Below are positions 16,588-24,972 of a DNA stretch of 64,000 bases, piece by piece (within the stretch, counting starts at the first letter, position 1; each line of letters starts with the position of its first letter). The position numbers and the translations under genes were made by a program. The stretch is from Nonomuraea aurantiaca (GTDB lineage Bacteria; Actinomycetota; Actinomycetes; Streptosporangiales; Streptosporangiaceae), in assembly GCF_020215705.1 (NCBI RefSeq), contig NZ_JAIWNB010000015.1, positions 172,602 through 236,601 of the forward strand, written 5' to 3'. The notes below the pieces were generated by a model. The model was given only the letters and a program-made list of their open reading frames with translations, ran no database searches and was not told the DNA's origin.

Positions 16588-17979
16588 TCACGTCCGGTAG
16601 ACGGAGACCCCGTCCACGTCGTCCTTGGACAGGCGGCGCATGAGATACAGCCCCTCCAGGGCGAACTCCAGCGCGGCCGCCGCGTGCCCGGGCGACTCCT
16701 CGCCCTCGCCCATGCCCAGCCGCGACATGACCTTCGCCAGGCCGGTGACCGGGCCGATGCGGCGCAGCAGCTCGGCGGCCGGGATCAGCTCGCCGGACTC
16801 CACCTGGTTGCCCTCGGCGAACTTGTCCGTCAGCGGCGACAGGTCCATGCCGCCCAACCGGCTCCTGAACGTCTCGGCCGTGGCCCGGCGGAGCAGGTGG
16901 GCGAGGATCTCGGTCTCCCTGCCCTCCTCGCTGACCTCGAACTCCACCTTGCCGCGCAGGCTGTGGACGACGCTGGCCAGGTCGCAGACGCGGGCGACGG
17001 CCTGCTCCTCGCCGGCGATCGCCCCCCTGCGTACGGCGGAGGCCATGGCGGTCTCGGCGGCCGCGATCGAGAACCTCGCCGACACGCCGGAGCGGGCGTC
17101 GACCGCGGTGGACTCGCGGACCAGGCGGGTGAACCGGGCGATCACCTCGACCAGGTGCTCGGGGAGGTCCGCCCCGATGTCCGGCATGGACTCCTGGCGG
17201 ATGAGCACCAGCTCGTCCTCGACCGTCAGCGGGTAGTGGGTGCGGATCTCGGCGCCGAAGCGGTCCTTCAGCGGGGTGATGATCCGGCCCCTGTTGGTGT
17301 AGTCCTCGGGGTTGGCGCTGGCGATGAGCAGGATGTCGAGCGGCAGGCGCAGGTTGTAGCCGCGCACCTGGATGTCGCGCTCCTCCAGCACGTTGAGCAG
17401 CGACACCTGGATGCGCTCGGCCAGGTCGGGCAGCTCGTTGACGGAGAACACGCCCCGGTTGGTGCGCGGCACCAGCCCGTAGTGGACGGTCTCCGGGTCG
17501 CCGAGCGTCCGGCCCTCAGCGATCTTGATCGGGTCGACGTCGCCGATCAGGTCGCCGACGGAGGTGTCGGGGGTCGCGAGCTTCTCGCCGTAGCGCTCGT
17601 CGCGATGCTTCCACGCCACGGGCAGCTCGTCGCCCAGCTCCCGCGCGAGCGCGAGGCAGCGCGTACAGGCCGGCGCGTACGGATGGTCGTTGATCTCGCA
17701 CCCGTCGACCACCGGGGTCCACTCGTCCAGCAGCCCGGTCACGGTGCGGATGAGTCGGGTCTTGCCCTGGCCCCGCTCACCGAGCAGGACGAGGTCGTGC
17801 CCGGCGAGTAGCGCCCGCTCCAAGTGGGGCAGGACGGAGTCGTCGAAGCCCACGATGCCTGGAAAACGGGGCTCACCTGCCCGCAGCTTGGCCAGCAGGT
17901 TTTCGCGGACCTCTGCTTTCACGGTGCGATGAACGTGACCGCTCTCTCGCAGCTCGCGGATATTTAGCGGCTGATGCAC
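16588..17979 (-). CDS. MoxR/ChlI-like AAA+ ATPase
   Basis: AAA+ ATPase of 463 aa of the magnesium-chelatase-like clade. It has Walker A GERGQGKTRL, an inserted segment with cysteines (DGCEINDHPYAPACTRC), NRGVFSVNELPDL (Walker B region) and sensor 1 ILLIASANPEDYT. Such ATPases act with VWA proteins as chaperones. GTG 17979 has no Shine-Dalgarno, but TAGTCT lies seven bases upstream on this strand, typical of a leaderless start. The two downstream genes on the strand are the secreted protein and the VWA protein. Confidence 0.88.
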   Translation of the reverse strand: MHQPLNIRELRESGHVHRTVKAEVRENLLAKLRAGEPRFPGIVGFDDSVLPHLERALLAGHDLVLLGERGQGKTRLIRTVTGLLDEWTPVVDGCEINDHPYAPACTRCLALARELGDELPVAWKHRDERYGEKLATPDTSVGDLIGDVDPIKIAEGRTLGDPETVHYGLVPRTNRGVFSVNELPDLAERIQVSLLNVLEERDIQVRGYNLRLPLDILLIASANPEDYTNRGRIITPLKDRFGAEIRTHYPLTVEDELVLIRQESMPDIGADLPEHLVEVIARFTRLVRESTAVDARSGVSARFSIAAAETAMASAVRRGAIAGEEQAVARVCDLASVVHSLRGKVEFEVSEEGRETEILAHLLRRATAETFRSRLGGMDLSPLTDKFAEGNQVESGELIPAAELLRRIGPVTGLAKVMSRLGMGEGEESPGHAAAALEFALEGLYLMRRLSKDDVDGVSVYRT

Positions 17980-18141
17980 GGGAACGAGACTACGTCCCCT
18001 GGGACCACTGCGGCAGACACTTTCGCATCTGGCGGAGATTTCGGATCTTGACTATTGCGTGACGGTTCGTGCGCGTGCTTGTTCCTTTAATGGGGAGAAT
18101 CGGTTCCTAGGGAACTTCGACCCGCTGAGGAGGCGAGATCC

Positions 18142-19335
18142 GTGGCTGTGATGACGAGCCGCTTCGCCGACGGCCTCGCCGTGGGTTCCGACCTGGTGGA
18201 GGCCGCGGAGCGTGCTGTCGGTCAAGCCCTGTCGAGACTCAGCGGCGAGGCGGACCTGGTGTGCTTCTTCATCTGCGGCGCCGATCCTGACGAGGTCGCC
18301 AGGGCGGGGGAGTCCGCGATGAGGCTGGCCCCCGAGGCCCACGTGATCGGCTGCAGCGCCACCGGCGTGATCGCCGACGGGCAGGGGGTCGAGCTGACGT
18401 CCGCCGTGAGCGCGTGGGCGGCCACGCTGGACGGGGCCGAGCTGACCACGTTCGCGCTGGAGACGCTGACCGCCGAGGACCGCTTCGTGGTGGTGGGGCT
18501 GCCGGAGCGGACCGCGGCGGATCACGTGGCGATCCTGCTGGCCGACCCGTACACCTTCCCCACGGACGCGTTCGTGGAGCGTTCTGTGGACGTGCTGGGT
18601 GATCTGCCGCTGATCGGCGGGCTGGCCAACGGGATGGGAGGCCGGGGGTCCGTACGGCTCTTCGCCGACGGCGAGGTCTACACCGAGGGCGCCATCGGCG
18701 TACTGCTCAGCGGCTCCGTACGGGTCAGCACAGTGGTCAGCCAGGGCTGCCGGCCGATCGGCCCGACCATGGTCGTCACCCGAGCCGAGGAGAACCTGCT
18801 GCTGGAGCTGGCCGGCCAGCCGGCCCTGGCCCGGCTGGAGGACATCGTCAGCGAACTCGACGAGGACGACCGCGAACTGGTCGCCGCCGGCCTGCAGATC
18901 GGCGTGGCCATGGACGAGTACGCCGAACGGCACGAACGCGGCGACTTCCTCATCAGAGGCGTGATCGGCATCGACCCGGAACGCGAGGCCGTGGCCATCG
19001 GCGACGTCGTGGACGTCGGCAGGACCGTACGCTTCCACGTGCGCGACGCGGCCACGGCGGACGAGGACCTCTACGACCTGCTCGACGCGCACCGGGAGGA
19101 GCTCGGCCGGATCGACGGCGCGCTGCTGTTCTCCTGCAACGGCCGGGGGTCGGCGATGTTCGGCACCGCCGACCACGATCCGGTGGCGCTGCGCGACACG
19201 CTCGGGCCGATCGGGATCGCGGGCTTCTTCGCCGCCGGTGAGGTCGGCCCGGTGGGCGGCCAGAACCACGTGCACGGCTTCACGGCGTCCGTGCTGGTCT
19301 TCTCGGCCCCCACGGATACGCCCGGCGCCCCGTAG
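18142..19335 (+). CDS. FIST-domain sensory protein
   Basis: A 397-aa protein with FIST_N (about 30-215; VIGCSATGVIADGQGVEL and LIGGLANGMGGRGSVRLF) followed by FIST_C (about 220-375; LLFSCNGRGSAMFG, GFFAAGEVGPVGGQNHVHGF). FIST domains are ligand-binding modules thought to sense small molecules such as amino acids. Here there is no attached output domain, so the protein must signal through a partner. AGGAGG lies nine bases before GTG 18142. It converges with the M1 peptidase gene. Confidence 0.88.
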   Translation: MAVMTSRFADGLAVGSDLVEAAERAVGQALSRLSGEADLVCFFICGADPDEVARAGESAMRLAPEAHVIGCSATGVIADGQGVELTSAVSAWAATLDGAELTTFALETLTAEDRFVVVGLPERTAADHVAILLADPYTFPTDAFVERSVDVLGDLPLIGGLANGMGGRGSVRLFADGEVYTEGAIGVLLSGSVRVSTVVSQGCRPIGPTMVVTRAEENLLLELAGQPALARLEDIVSELDEDDRELVAAGLQIGVAMDEYAERHERGDFLIRGVIGIDPEREAVAIGDVVDVGRTVRFHVRDAATADEDLYDLLDAHREELGRIDGALLFSCNGRGSAMFGTADHDPVALRDTLGPIGIAGFFAAGEVGPVGGQNHVHGFTASVLVFSAPTDTPGAP

Positions 19336-19359
19336 CCCCGCGATCAGGCGGTCAGACGG

Positions 19360-20772
19360 TCAGGCGGCGGGTTTGGTCGGCTGGAAGAGCCAGGCGTCGA
19401 ACAGCGGCTTGAGGTCCTTGCCCGAGAGCTTCTCGGCCAGCGCGATGAACTCGTCCGTCGTGACGTTGCCGTATTTGTGGTCGGTCGTCCACGTCTTGAG
19501 CAGCGTGAAGAAGGTCTCGTCGCCGATGGCCTTGCGCAGGGCGTGGAGGGTCATCCCGCCCCGGGTGTAGACGGAGTCGTTGAACAGGTCCTTGGGCTGG
19601 GCGCGGCCAGGCGGATATTTCCAGATCGGGTCGCTCGCGGCGCGGTTGTAGAAGGTCTGGAAGAGCCGGTCGGCGGTGTTGGTGCCCTTGTGCTCGGCCC
19701 AGAGCCACTCGGCATAGGTGGCGAAGCCCTCGTTGAGCCAGAGGTCGCGCCAGCGCTTGATGCTCACGCTGTCGCCGAACCACTGGTGGGCCAGCTCGTG
19801 CGCGATGATGCTCTGGTCGGGCTCGAAGCCGCCGTAGAGCGGCTTGGTCTGGTTTTCCAGGGCGTAGCCGGCCGAGAAGTCGTCGATCATGCCGCCCGTG
19901 GAGGAGAACGGGTAGGGCCCGAAGATCTTGCTCCAGTAGTCGGTGACCTCGCCCGACACGTTGTAGAGATCGTCGAGTGAGCCGCGGTGCTTGGGATCGA
20001 CCGCCGCGAAGTTGGGGATGCCGCCCGGCGTGCGGCCCTTGCGCAGCTCGAACTTGCCGATCGTGGCCGTCGCGAGATAGCTCACCATCGGATGCCGCTC
20101 GCGCCACCGGAACGTGGTCTTGCCGTCGGTGGTCGTGGGCTCGCCGACCTGCTCGCCGTTGGCCAGCGCGGTCACGCCGTCGGGCACGGTGATCGCGAAG
20201 TCGTAGGCCGCCTTGTCGGCGGGGTGGTCGTTGACCGGATACCAGGTCTTGGCGCCGTCGGGCTCACAGGCCACGAACGCGCCGTCGGGCGTCGGGACGA
20301 ACCCGAACGTGCCGAGGTTGGTGGAGTCCTTGATCGGCTTGGGCACCCCGGAGTAGGCCACCCTGACGGTGAAGTCGGCCTTGTCGCCGAGCGGCGTGGT
20401 GGGCAGCACAGCGAGCTCGGGGCCGTTGCGCGAGAAGATGGCCTTCACCCCGTCGACCGTGACCTCGCTCACGTCGAGGCCGGACAGGTCGAGGTCGAAG
20501 CGCGAGAGCGGCTGCGTGGTCGTGGCCTTGATCGTCGCCACACCGTCGAGGTGCTTGCTGCTCGGCGTGTAGCCGAGCTCGAGGTTGTAGTGGGAGACGT
20601 CGTAGCCGCCGTTGCCGTCGAGGGGGAAGTCGGGGTCACCGATGCCGGGCGCGCCCGTGTCGCCGCTCACCGGCCGGGCCGCTGTGGGCGCCATGGCGCC
20701 GTTGGACGGCGCGCAGGCGAGGATGCTCAGAAGCGCCACGAGCGAAGCGGCCCTGCGCTGGTCAAACCCCAT
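19360..20772 (-). CDS. M1-family zinc metallopeptidase, lipoprotein
   Basis: A 470-aa aminopeptidase-like protein with lipobox SILAC near residue 20, so probably anchored outside the cell. The N-terminal beta-sandwich (about 50-240) leads to the gluzincin catalytic domain with HELAHQWFGD and the third zinc ligand in NEGFATYAEWLW. The usual exopeptidase GAMEN loop is not conserved; GGMIDDFSAGYA stands there. The ERAP1-like C-terminal domain of full-length M1 enzymes is absent, as in the short actinobacterial group. Substrate unknown. Short stop-containing repeats follow its end (19337-19360). Confidence 0.85.
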   Translation of the reverse strand: MGFDQRRAASLVALLSILACAPSNGAMAPTAARPVSGDTGAPGIGDPDFPLDGNGGYDVSHYNLELGYTPSSKHLDGVATIKATTTQPLSRFDLDLSGLDVSEVTVDGVKAIFSRNGPELAVLPTTPLGDKADFTVRVAYSGVPKPIKDSTNLGTFGFVPTPDGAFVACEPDGAKTWYPVNDHPADKAAYDFAITVPDGVTALANGEQVGEPTTTDGKTTFRWRERHPMVSYLATATIGKFELRKGRTPGGIPNFAAVDPKHRGSLDDLYNVSGEVTDYWSKIFGPYPFSSTGGMIDDFSAGYALENQTKPLYGGFEPDQSIIAHELAHQWFGDSVSIKRWRDLWLNEGFATYAEWLWAEHKGTNTADRLFQTFYNRAASDPIWKYPPGRAQPKDLFNDSVYTRGGMTLHALRKAIGDETFFTLLKTWTTDHKYGNVTTDEFIALAEKLSGKDLKPLFDAWLFQPTKPAA

Positions 20773-20818
20773 AGGCTGCGCTCTTCCCTTCGCTAAGTGA
20801 CAGGAATTCTACGCGGAG

Positions 20819-20947
20819 TCAGGCATCGACCACGACCGTCTTCGCGGCTTTGACATGCGGAGCCTGCTTGCGCGGGTCGAACAGGATCCAGCCTAGGTCC
20901 AGGAGACTTCCGGCGCGGCAAGCACCACAACTCTCGCCCCCGCGCCG
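20819..20947 (-). other. open 42-codon stretch without a normal start (gene remnant or micro-ORF)
   Basis: Downstream of hppD and in its frame, a stretch from just after a TGA to TGA 20819 reads RRGGESCGACRAG, then SLLDLGWILFDPRKQ, then APHVKAAKTVVVDA. The composition and third-position GC look coding, and there is a CxxC pair, but no ATG, GTG or TTG is available. It may be the tail of a decayed gene. No function can be assigned. Confidence 0.3.
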
Positions 20948-20968
20948 TCAGAACAACCGCGGCGCGGT

Positions 20969-22078
20969 CTAAAGATTGCCCCTTCGCTCCTGCTCCCGCT
21001 CGATGGCCTCGAACAACGCCTTGAAGTTGCCCTTGCCGAACCCGAGCGAGCCGTGCCGCTCGATGAGCTCGAAGAAGACCGTGGGCCGGTCCTGCACCGG
21101 CTTGGTGAAGATCTGCAGCAGGTAGCCGTCCTCGTCGCGGTCGACCAGGATCTTGCGCTTCTTCAGCTCCTCGATCGGCGCCCGGACCCGCCCGATGCGC
21201 GCGCGCAACTCGGGGTCGTCGTAGTAGGAGTCGGGGGTGTCCAGGAAGCTCACCCCGGCCGCGCGCATGTGGTCGACCGTGGTCAGGATGTCGTTGGTGG
21301 CCAGCGCGACGTGCTGCACGCCCGGCCCGCGGTAGAACTCCAGATACTCGTCGATCTGCGACTTCTTGCGGCTCACGGCCGGCTCGTTCAGCGGGAACTT
21401 GACCTTGCGGCTCCCGTCGGCCACGACCTTGGACATCAACGCCGAGTACTCGGTGGCGATGTCGTCGCCGACGAACTCCGCCATGTTGGTGAAGCCCATC
21501 ACGTTCTTGTAGAACTCCACCCACTCGTCCATCCGGCCCAGCTCGACGTTGCCCACACAGTGGTCGACGGCCTGGAACAGCCGGCCGGTCCTGGTCGCCG
21601 GCGGGGCGACGAGCGGCTCGGCGGGCACGTAACCGGGCAGGTAGGCGCCGCTGTAGTTGGACCTGTCGACGAGCGTGTGCCGCGTCTCGCCGTAGGTGGC
21701 GATCGCCGCGAGCACCACCTTGCCCCGCTCGTCCTCCAGCGTGTACGGCTCCGCCAGCCCGCGAGCCCCCTGCTCCACGGCGTGCCGGTAGGCGGCCTCC
21801 ACGTCCGGAACCTCGATGGCCAGGTCGATCACCCCGTCACCGTGCTCGGCGACATGTCTGGCCAGGTCGGTCCCCGGCCGGATCGAGGCCCTGAACTCGA
21901 ACCTGGCGCTCCCCGAGGTCAGGACATAGGCCGCCGCGTCGCGGCTGCCGTTCTCCGGCCCGCGATAGGCCACCAGCCGCATGCCGAACGCGGTCGAGTA
22001 ATAGTGAGCCGCCTGCCTGGCGTTGCCGACGGCGAACACCACGGCGTGCATCCCGTTAACCGGAAAGACATCAGTCAT
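20969..22078 (-). CDS. hppD: 4-hydroxyphenylpyruvate dioxygenase
   Basis: A 369-aa non-heme iron enzyme converting 4-hydroxyphenylpyruvate to homogentisate in tyrosine catabolism. It has two vicinal-oxygen-chelate halves. The iron ligands are visible in VDHCVGNVE, GVQHVALATND and VFFELIERHG (two His, one Glu). Length and order match the family. Start ATG 22078 (MTDVFPVNGMHAVVF); an upstream frame extension overlaps the divergent regulator and is discarded. It is divergent from an Lrp/AsnC gene, the usual arrangement in actinomycetes, implying amino-acid-responsive control. Confidence 0.95.
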   Translation of the reverse strand: MTDVFPVNGMHAVVFAVGNARQAAHYYSTAFGMRLVAYRGPENGSRDAAAYVLTSGSARFEFRASIRPGTDLARHVAEHGDGVIDLAIEVPDVEAAYRHAVEQGARGLAEPYTLEDERGKVVLAAIATYGETRHTLVDRSNYSGAYLPGYVPAEPLVAPPATRTGRLFQAVDHCVGNVELGRMDEWVEFYKNVMGFTNMAEFVGDDIATEYSALMSKVVADGSRKVKFPLNEPAVSRKKSQIDEYLEFYRGPGVQHVALATNDILTTVDHMRAAGVSFLDTPDSYYDDPELRARIGRVRAPIEELKKRKILVDRDEDGYLLQIFTKPVQDRPTVFFELIERHGSLGFGKGNFKALFEAIEREQERRGNL

Positions 22079-22140
22079 AGCATCAATACTCGGATTTGCT
22101 GGACGGGTTGAGCAACAGTCGCTTTCTTGCCTGGACAATA

Positions 22141-22179
22141 TGTACAACCCATTCCCCAGAAGAGCGGGAGATCTGTACA
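22141..22179. promoter_or_regulatory. paired TGTACA sites between hppD and its regulator
   Basis: TGTACA, itself palindromic, occurs at 22141-22146 and 22174-22179, 33 bp (about three helical turns) apart, just before the Lrp start. This spacing suits cooperative binding by an octameric Lrp/AsnC regulator. It is a candidate operator only. Confidence 0.4.
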
Positions 22180-22181
22180 CC

Positions 22182-22661
22182 ATGACGATCGACCAACTGG
22201 ACGCCCGCCTGATCGCCCTCCTGGCCGCCGAGCCGCGCCTGGGCGTGCTGGAGTGCTCGCGCCGGCTGGGCGTGGCCCGCGGCACCGTGCAGGCCCGGCT
22301 CGACCGGCTGATCGCCAGGGGAGTGATCACCGGGTTCGGGCCCGACATCTCGCCGGTGGCGCTCGGGTACGACGTCACCGCGTTCGTGACGATGGAGATC
22401 AGGCAGGTCGCCGGGCACGACCCGGTGGCGCACCGGCTGGCCCACATCCCCGAGGTGCTGGAGGTCCACACGATCACGGGCGGCAGCGACCTGCTCTGCC
22501 GGGTGGTGGCGCGGACGAACGCCGATCTGCAACGGGTGATCGACCGGATGGTCGAGGTTCAAGGTGTTCTCAGGACCTCGTCGATCATCGCCCTCGACAC
22601 ACCTGTTCCCTACCGCGTATTGCCATTGGTGGCGAATGTTCCCCAACGCGAAACGCGCTAG
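22182..22661 (+). CDS. Lrp/AsnC-family transcriptional regulator
   Basis: A 159-aa protein. An N-terminal helix-turn-helix (DQLDARLIALLAAEPRLGV, ECSRRLGVARGTVQARLDRL) is followed by an alphabeta RAM domain (about 70-145) that binds amino acids and forms the oligomer. ATG 22182 with GCGGGAG upstream gives the normal family start. Its divergent position makes hppD the likely target, with tyrosine, phenylalanine or 4-hydroxyphenylpyruvate as possible ligands (inference). Confidence 0.9.
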   Translation: MTIDQLDARLIALLAAEPRLGVLECSRRLGVARGTVQARLDRLIARGVITGFGPDISPVALGYDVTAFVTMEIRQVAGHDPVAHRLAHIPEVLEVHTITGGSDLLCRVVARTNADLQRVIDRMVEVQGVLRTSSIIALDTPVPYRVLPLVANVPQRETR

Positions 22662-22762
22662 CCGTACTATCGCGGGAGAGGACGAGGCACCGTTATCGAT
22701 CGCTTAACCTTGACATTCGCCCAGCTGACGGGGGTTGGCGAGGCGCGATCGGGGGGTTGTTG

Positions 22763-24907
22763 GTGCGGATCGGTGGTGAAAAGGGCATGCGGAAACGGCG
22801 GATCCTTACACGGCTGTTGATCGTCTTCGGCGCCGGGATCCTCTTGGCCATAGGGCTTTTCGCCGTCGCGTGGGCGATGACCCCGATTCCCGACAGCACC
22901 CAGAAGGACGCCACGGCCCAGGGGTCGGTGATCTACTACCGCGACGGCAAGAGCGTGCTCGCCAAGAAGGGCATCGACCGCAGGAACGTTCCGCTGGACA
23001 AGGTGCCCCAGCACGTACGTGACGCGGTGATTGCAGCCGAGAACCGCTCCTTCTACCAAGACGGCGGCGTCTCGGTCAAAGGCACCGCGCGAGCCGTGTG
23101 GTCCACCATCTCCGGGCAGCAGCTCCAGGGCGGCTCGACGATCACCCAGCAGCTGGTCCGCAACTACTACAGCGGCCTCAGCCAGGAACGGTCCATCACC
23201 CGCAAGTTCAAGGAGATCATGATCTCCATCAAGGTCGACCAGTCCAAGTCCAAGGACTGGGTCCTTGAGCAGTACCTCAACACGATCTACTTCGGCCGCG
23301 GCGCCAACGGCGCCCAGGCGGCCGCGCAGGCGTACTTCGGCAAGGACGTCGGCAAGCTGAACGTGGCCGAGGGCGCCTACCTGGCCGCGGTGATCCAGCA
23401 GCCCAGCCGCTTCGCCGACCCCAAGGGCGCCGACCTCGACGCCGCCGAGGCCCGCTGGCAGGCGGTGATCGACGCCATGCGCCAGACGGGCACGCTCAGT
23501 GCCGAGCAGGCCGCCGCCCAGACGTTCCCGGTGCTCAAGGCGCCGAAGAAGCCGTTCGAGCTCAAGGGTCAGGCCCAGTACATGCTCGACCAGGTCACCG
23601 CCGAGCTCAACCGGCGCGGCTACACCGACGAGGACATCAACGGCGGCGGGCTGCGGGTCGTCACGACGTTCGACAAGAAGCTCATGCAGGCGGCCGAGAA
23701 CGCGGTCAAGACCGTGCTGCCCGACGCGACGCCCAAGAAGGTGCGCACCGGGCTGGCGGCCGTCGATCCGGCCACCGGCGAGGTCGTCGCCTTCTACGGC
23801 GGCCGCCCCGACCGCTCCGAGTACGACAACGCCTTCTCGGCCAAGGTGATGGCCGGCTCCACGTTCAAGCCCTACACGCTGGCCGCCGCGCTCGACAACG
23901 GCTTCGACCTGTCCACCAGGGTCAACGGCAACTCGCCGATGCGCGTGGCCTCGGCCACCAAGCCCATCCCCAACGACAGCGACCGCTCGTACGGCGAGAT
24001 CAACCTGATCAGCGCCACCCAGAACTCCGTCAACACCGCGTTCGTCGACCTCGGCCAGAAGGTCGGCCTCGACAAGGTGGCCGCCACCGCGGTGGCGGCG
24101 GGCATCCCGGAGACGCAGCTCAAGCAGCACGAGGCGGCCGCCACGTTCCCGCTCGGCGTCGCCTCGCTGAGCGCCGTGCAGAACGCCTCCGGCTTCTCCT
24201 CCTTCGCCAACGGCGGCGTCCACCGGGAGGCGCATGTCGTGAAGTCGGTGACCGCCCCCGGCAGCAAGAAGAACGTGATCAAGGCCGGGTCGACCCAGGT
24301 GGTCAGCGAGCAGGCCGCCGCCGACACCACGTACGCGATGCAGCAGGTCGTCAAGTACGGCACCGGCACCGCGGCCAGGCTGTACGACCGCCCGGTCGCC
24401 GGCAAGACGGGCACCACGGACAACTCCCAGGCGGTCTGGTTCAACGGCTTCACGCCGCAGCTGGCCGTCGCCGTCGACATGTTCCGCGACGACAACAAGC
24501 CGGTGGACATCCCCGGCTACGGGGTGCAGTTCGGTGGCCAGCTGCCCGCCCAGATCTGGCGGGCGTTCATGACCGAGGCCATGGCGGGCAAGCCGGTCAT
24601 CGAATTCCCCGAGCCGTCCGACTACGGTTACGGCTCCGGCTGGGGCCGTCCCGACGAGCGGCAGGACATGCCGCAGGAACCGCAGCACACCCGGGCACCA
24701 GACCCGTGGTCCTCGCCCACCCCTGAGATCACCGAGCAGCCGAGCACGGAGCAGCCGACCACGGAGGGCCCCGATACGCAGCAGGATCCGCCGCGGCAGA
24801 ACGACACCGGCGGCCCGCCCACGGGCGAGCCGGACGTCCCCACGACCGGACCTGACGGGAACGACACCGGCCGGTGGAGCGACACCGGCCGATCACCGGT
24901 CGGTTAG
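22763..24907 (+). CDS. bifunctional class A penicillin-binding protein
   Basis: A 714-aa peptidoglycan synthase. A short cytoplasmic part and one membrane helix (LLIVFGAGILLAIGLFAVAW) precede the GT51 transglycosylase (catalytic Glu in AAENRSFYQDGG; GGSTITQQLVRN). The transpeptidase has SxxK in AGSTFKPYT, SxN in TQNSVN and KTG in AGKTGTTD. A Pro/Thr/Asp-rich tail of about 90 residues follows. GTG 22763 has GGGGGG six bases upstream; ATG 22787 is the alternative. The gene's last codons and TAG are duplicated downstream. Confidence 0.93.
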   Translation: MRIGGEKGMRKRRILTRLLIVFGAGILLAIGLFAVAWAMTPIPDSTQKDATAQGSVIYYRDGKSVLAKKGIDRRNVPLDKVPQHVRDAVIAAENRSFYQDGGVSVKGTARAVWSTISGQQLQGGSTITQQLVRNYYSGLSQERSITRKFKEIMISIKVDQSKSKDWVLEQYLNTIYFGRGANGAQAAAQAYFGKDVGKLNVAEGAYLAAVIQQPSRFADPKGADLDAAEARWQAVIDAMRQTGTLSAEQAAAQTFPVLKAPKKPFELKGQAQYMLDQVTAELNRRGYTDEDINGGGLRVVTTFDKKLMQAAENAVKTVLPDATPKKVRTGLAAVDPATGEVVAFYGGRPDRSEYDNAFSAKVMAGSTFKPYTLAAALDNGFDLSTRVNGNSPMRVASATKPIPNDSDRSYGEINLISATQNSVNTAFVDLGQKVGLDKVAATAVAAGIPETQLKQHEAAATFPLGVASLSAVQNASGFSSFANGGVHREAHVVKSVTAPGSKKNVIKAGSTQVVSEQAAADTTYAMQQVVKYGTGTAARLYDRPVAGKTGTTDNSQAVWFNGFTPQLAVAVDMFRDDNKPVDIPGYGVQFGGQLPAQIWRAFMTEAMAGKPVIEFPEPSDYGYGSGWGRPDERQDMPQEPQHTRAPDPWSSPTPEITEQPSTEQPTTEGPDTQQDPPRQNDTGGPPTGEPDVPTTGPDGNDTGRWSDTGRSPVG

Positions 24908-24938
24908 GCTCGGCACCGGCCGATCGCCGGTCGGCTAG
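24881..24938 (+). repeat. duplicated 3' end (with stop codon) of the PBP gene
   Basis: The 27 bases ending at the PBP stop TAG (24881-24907) recur at 24912-24938, again ending TAG (24 of 27 identical, period 31). Degenerate further pieces continue to about 24985. Confidence 0.8.
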
Positions 24939-24972
24939 GCCCCGACAAGGCCCCGGCCAGGCGGATCGCCGG

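Noticed and set aside
22667..24688. 673-codon open frame on the minus strand opposite the PBP gene
   Set aside because: Antisense shadow of a well-supported PBP; Gly/Val/Arg low-complexity content without any domain.
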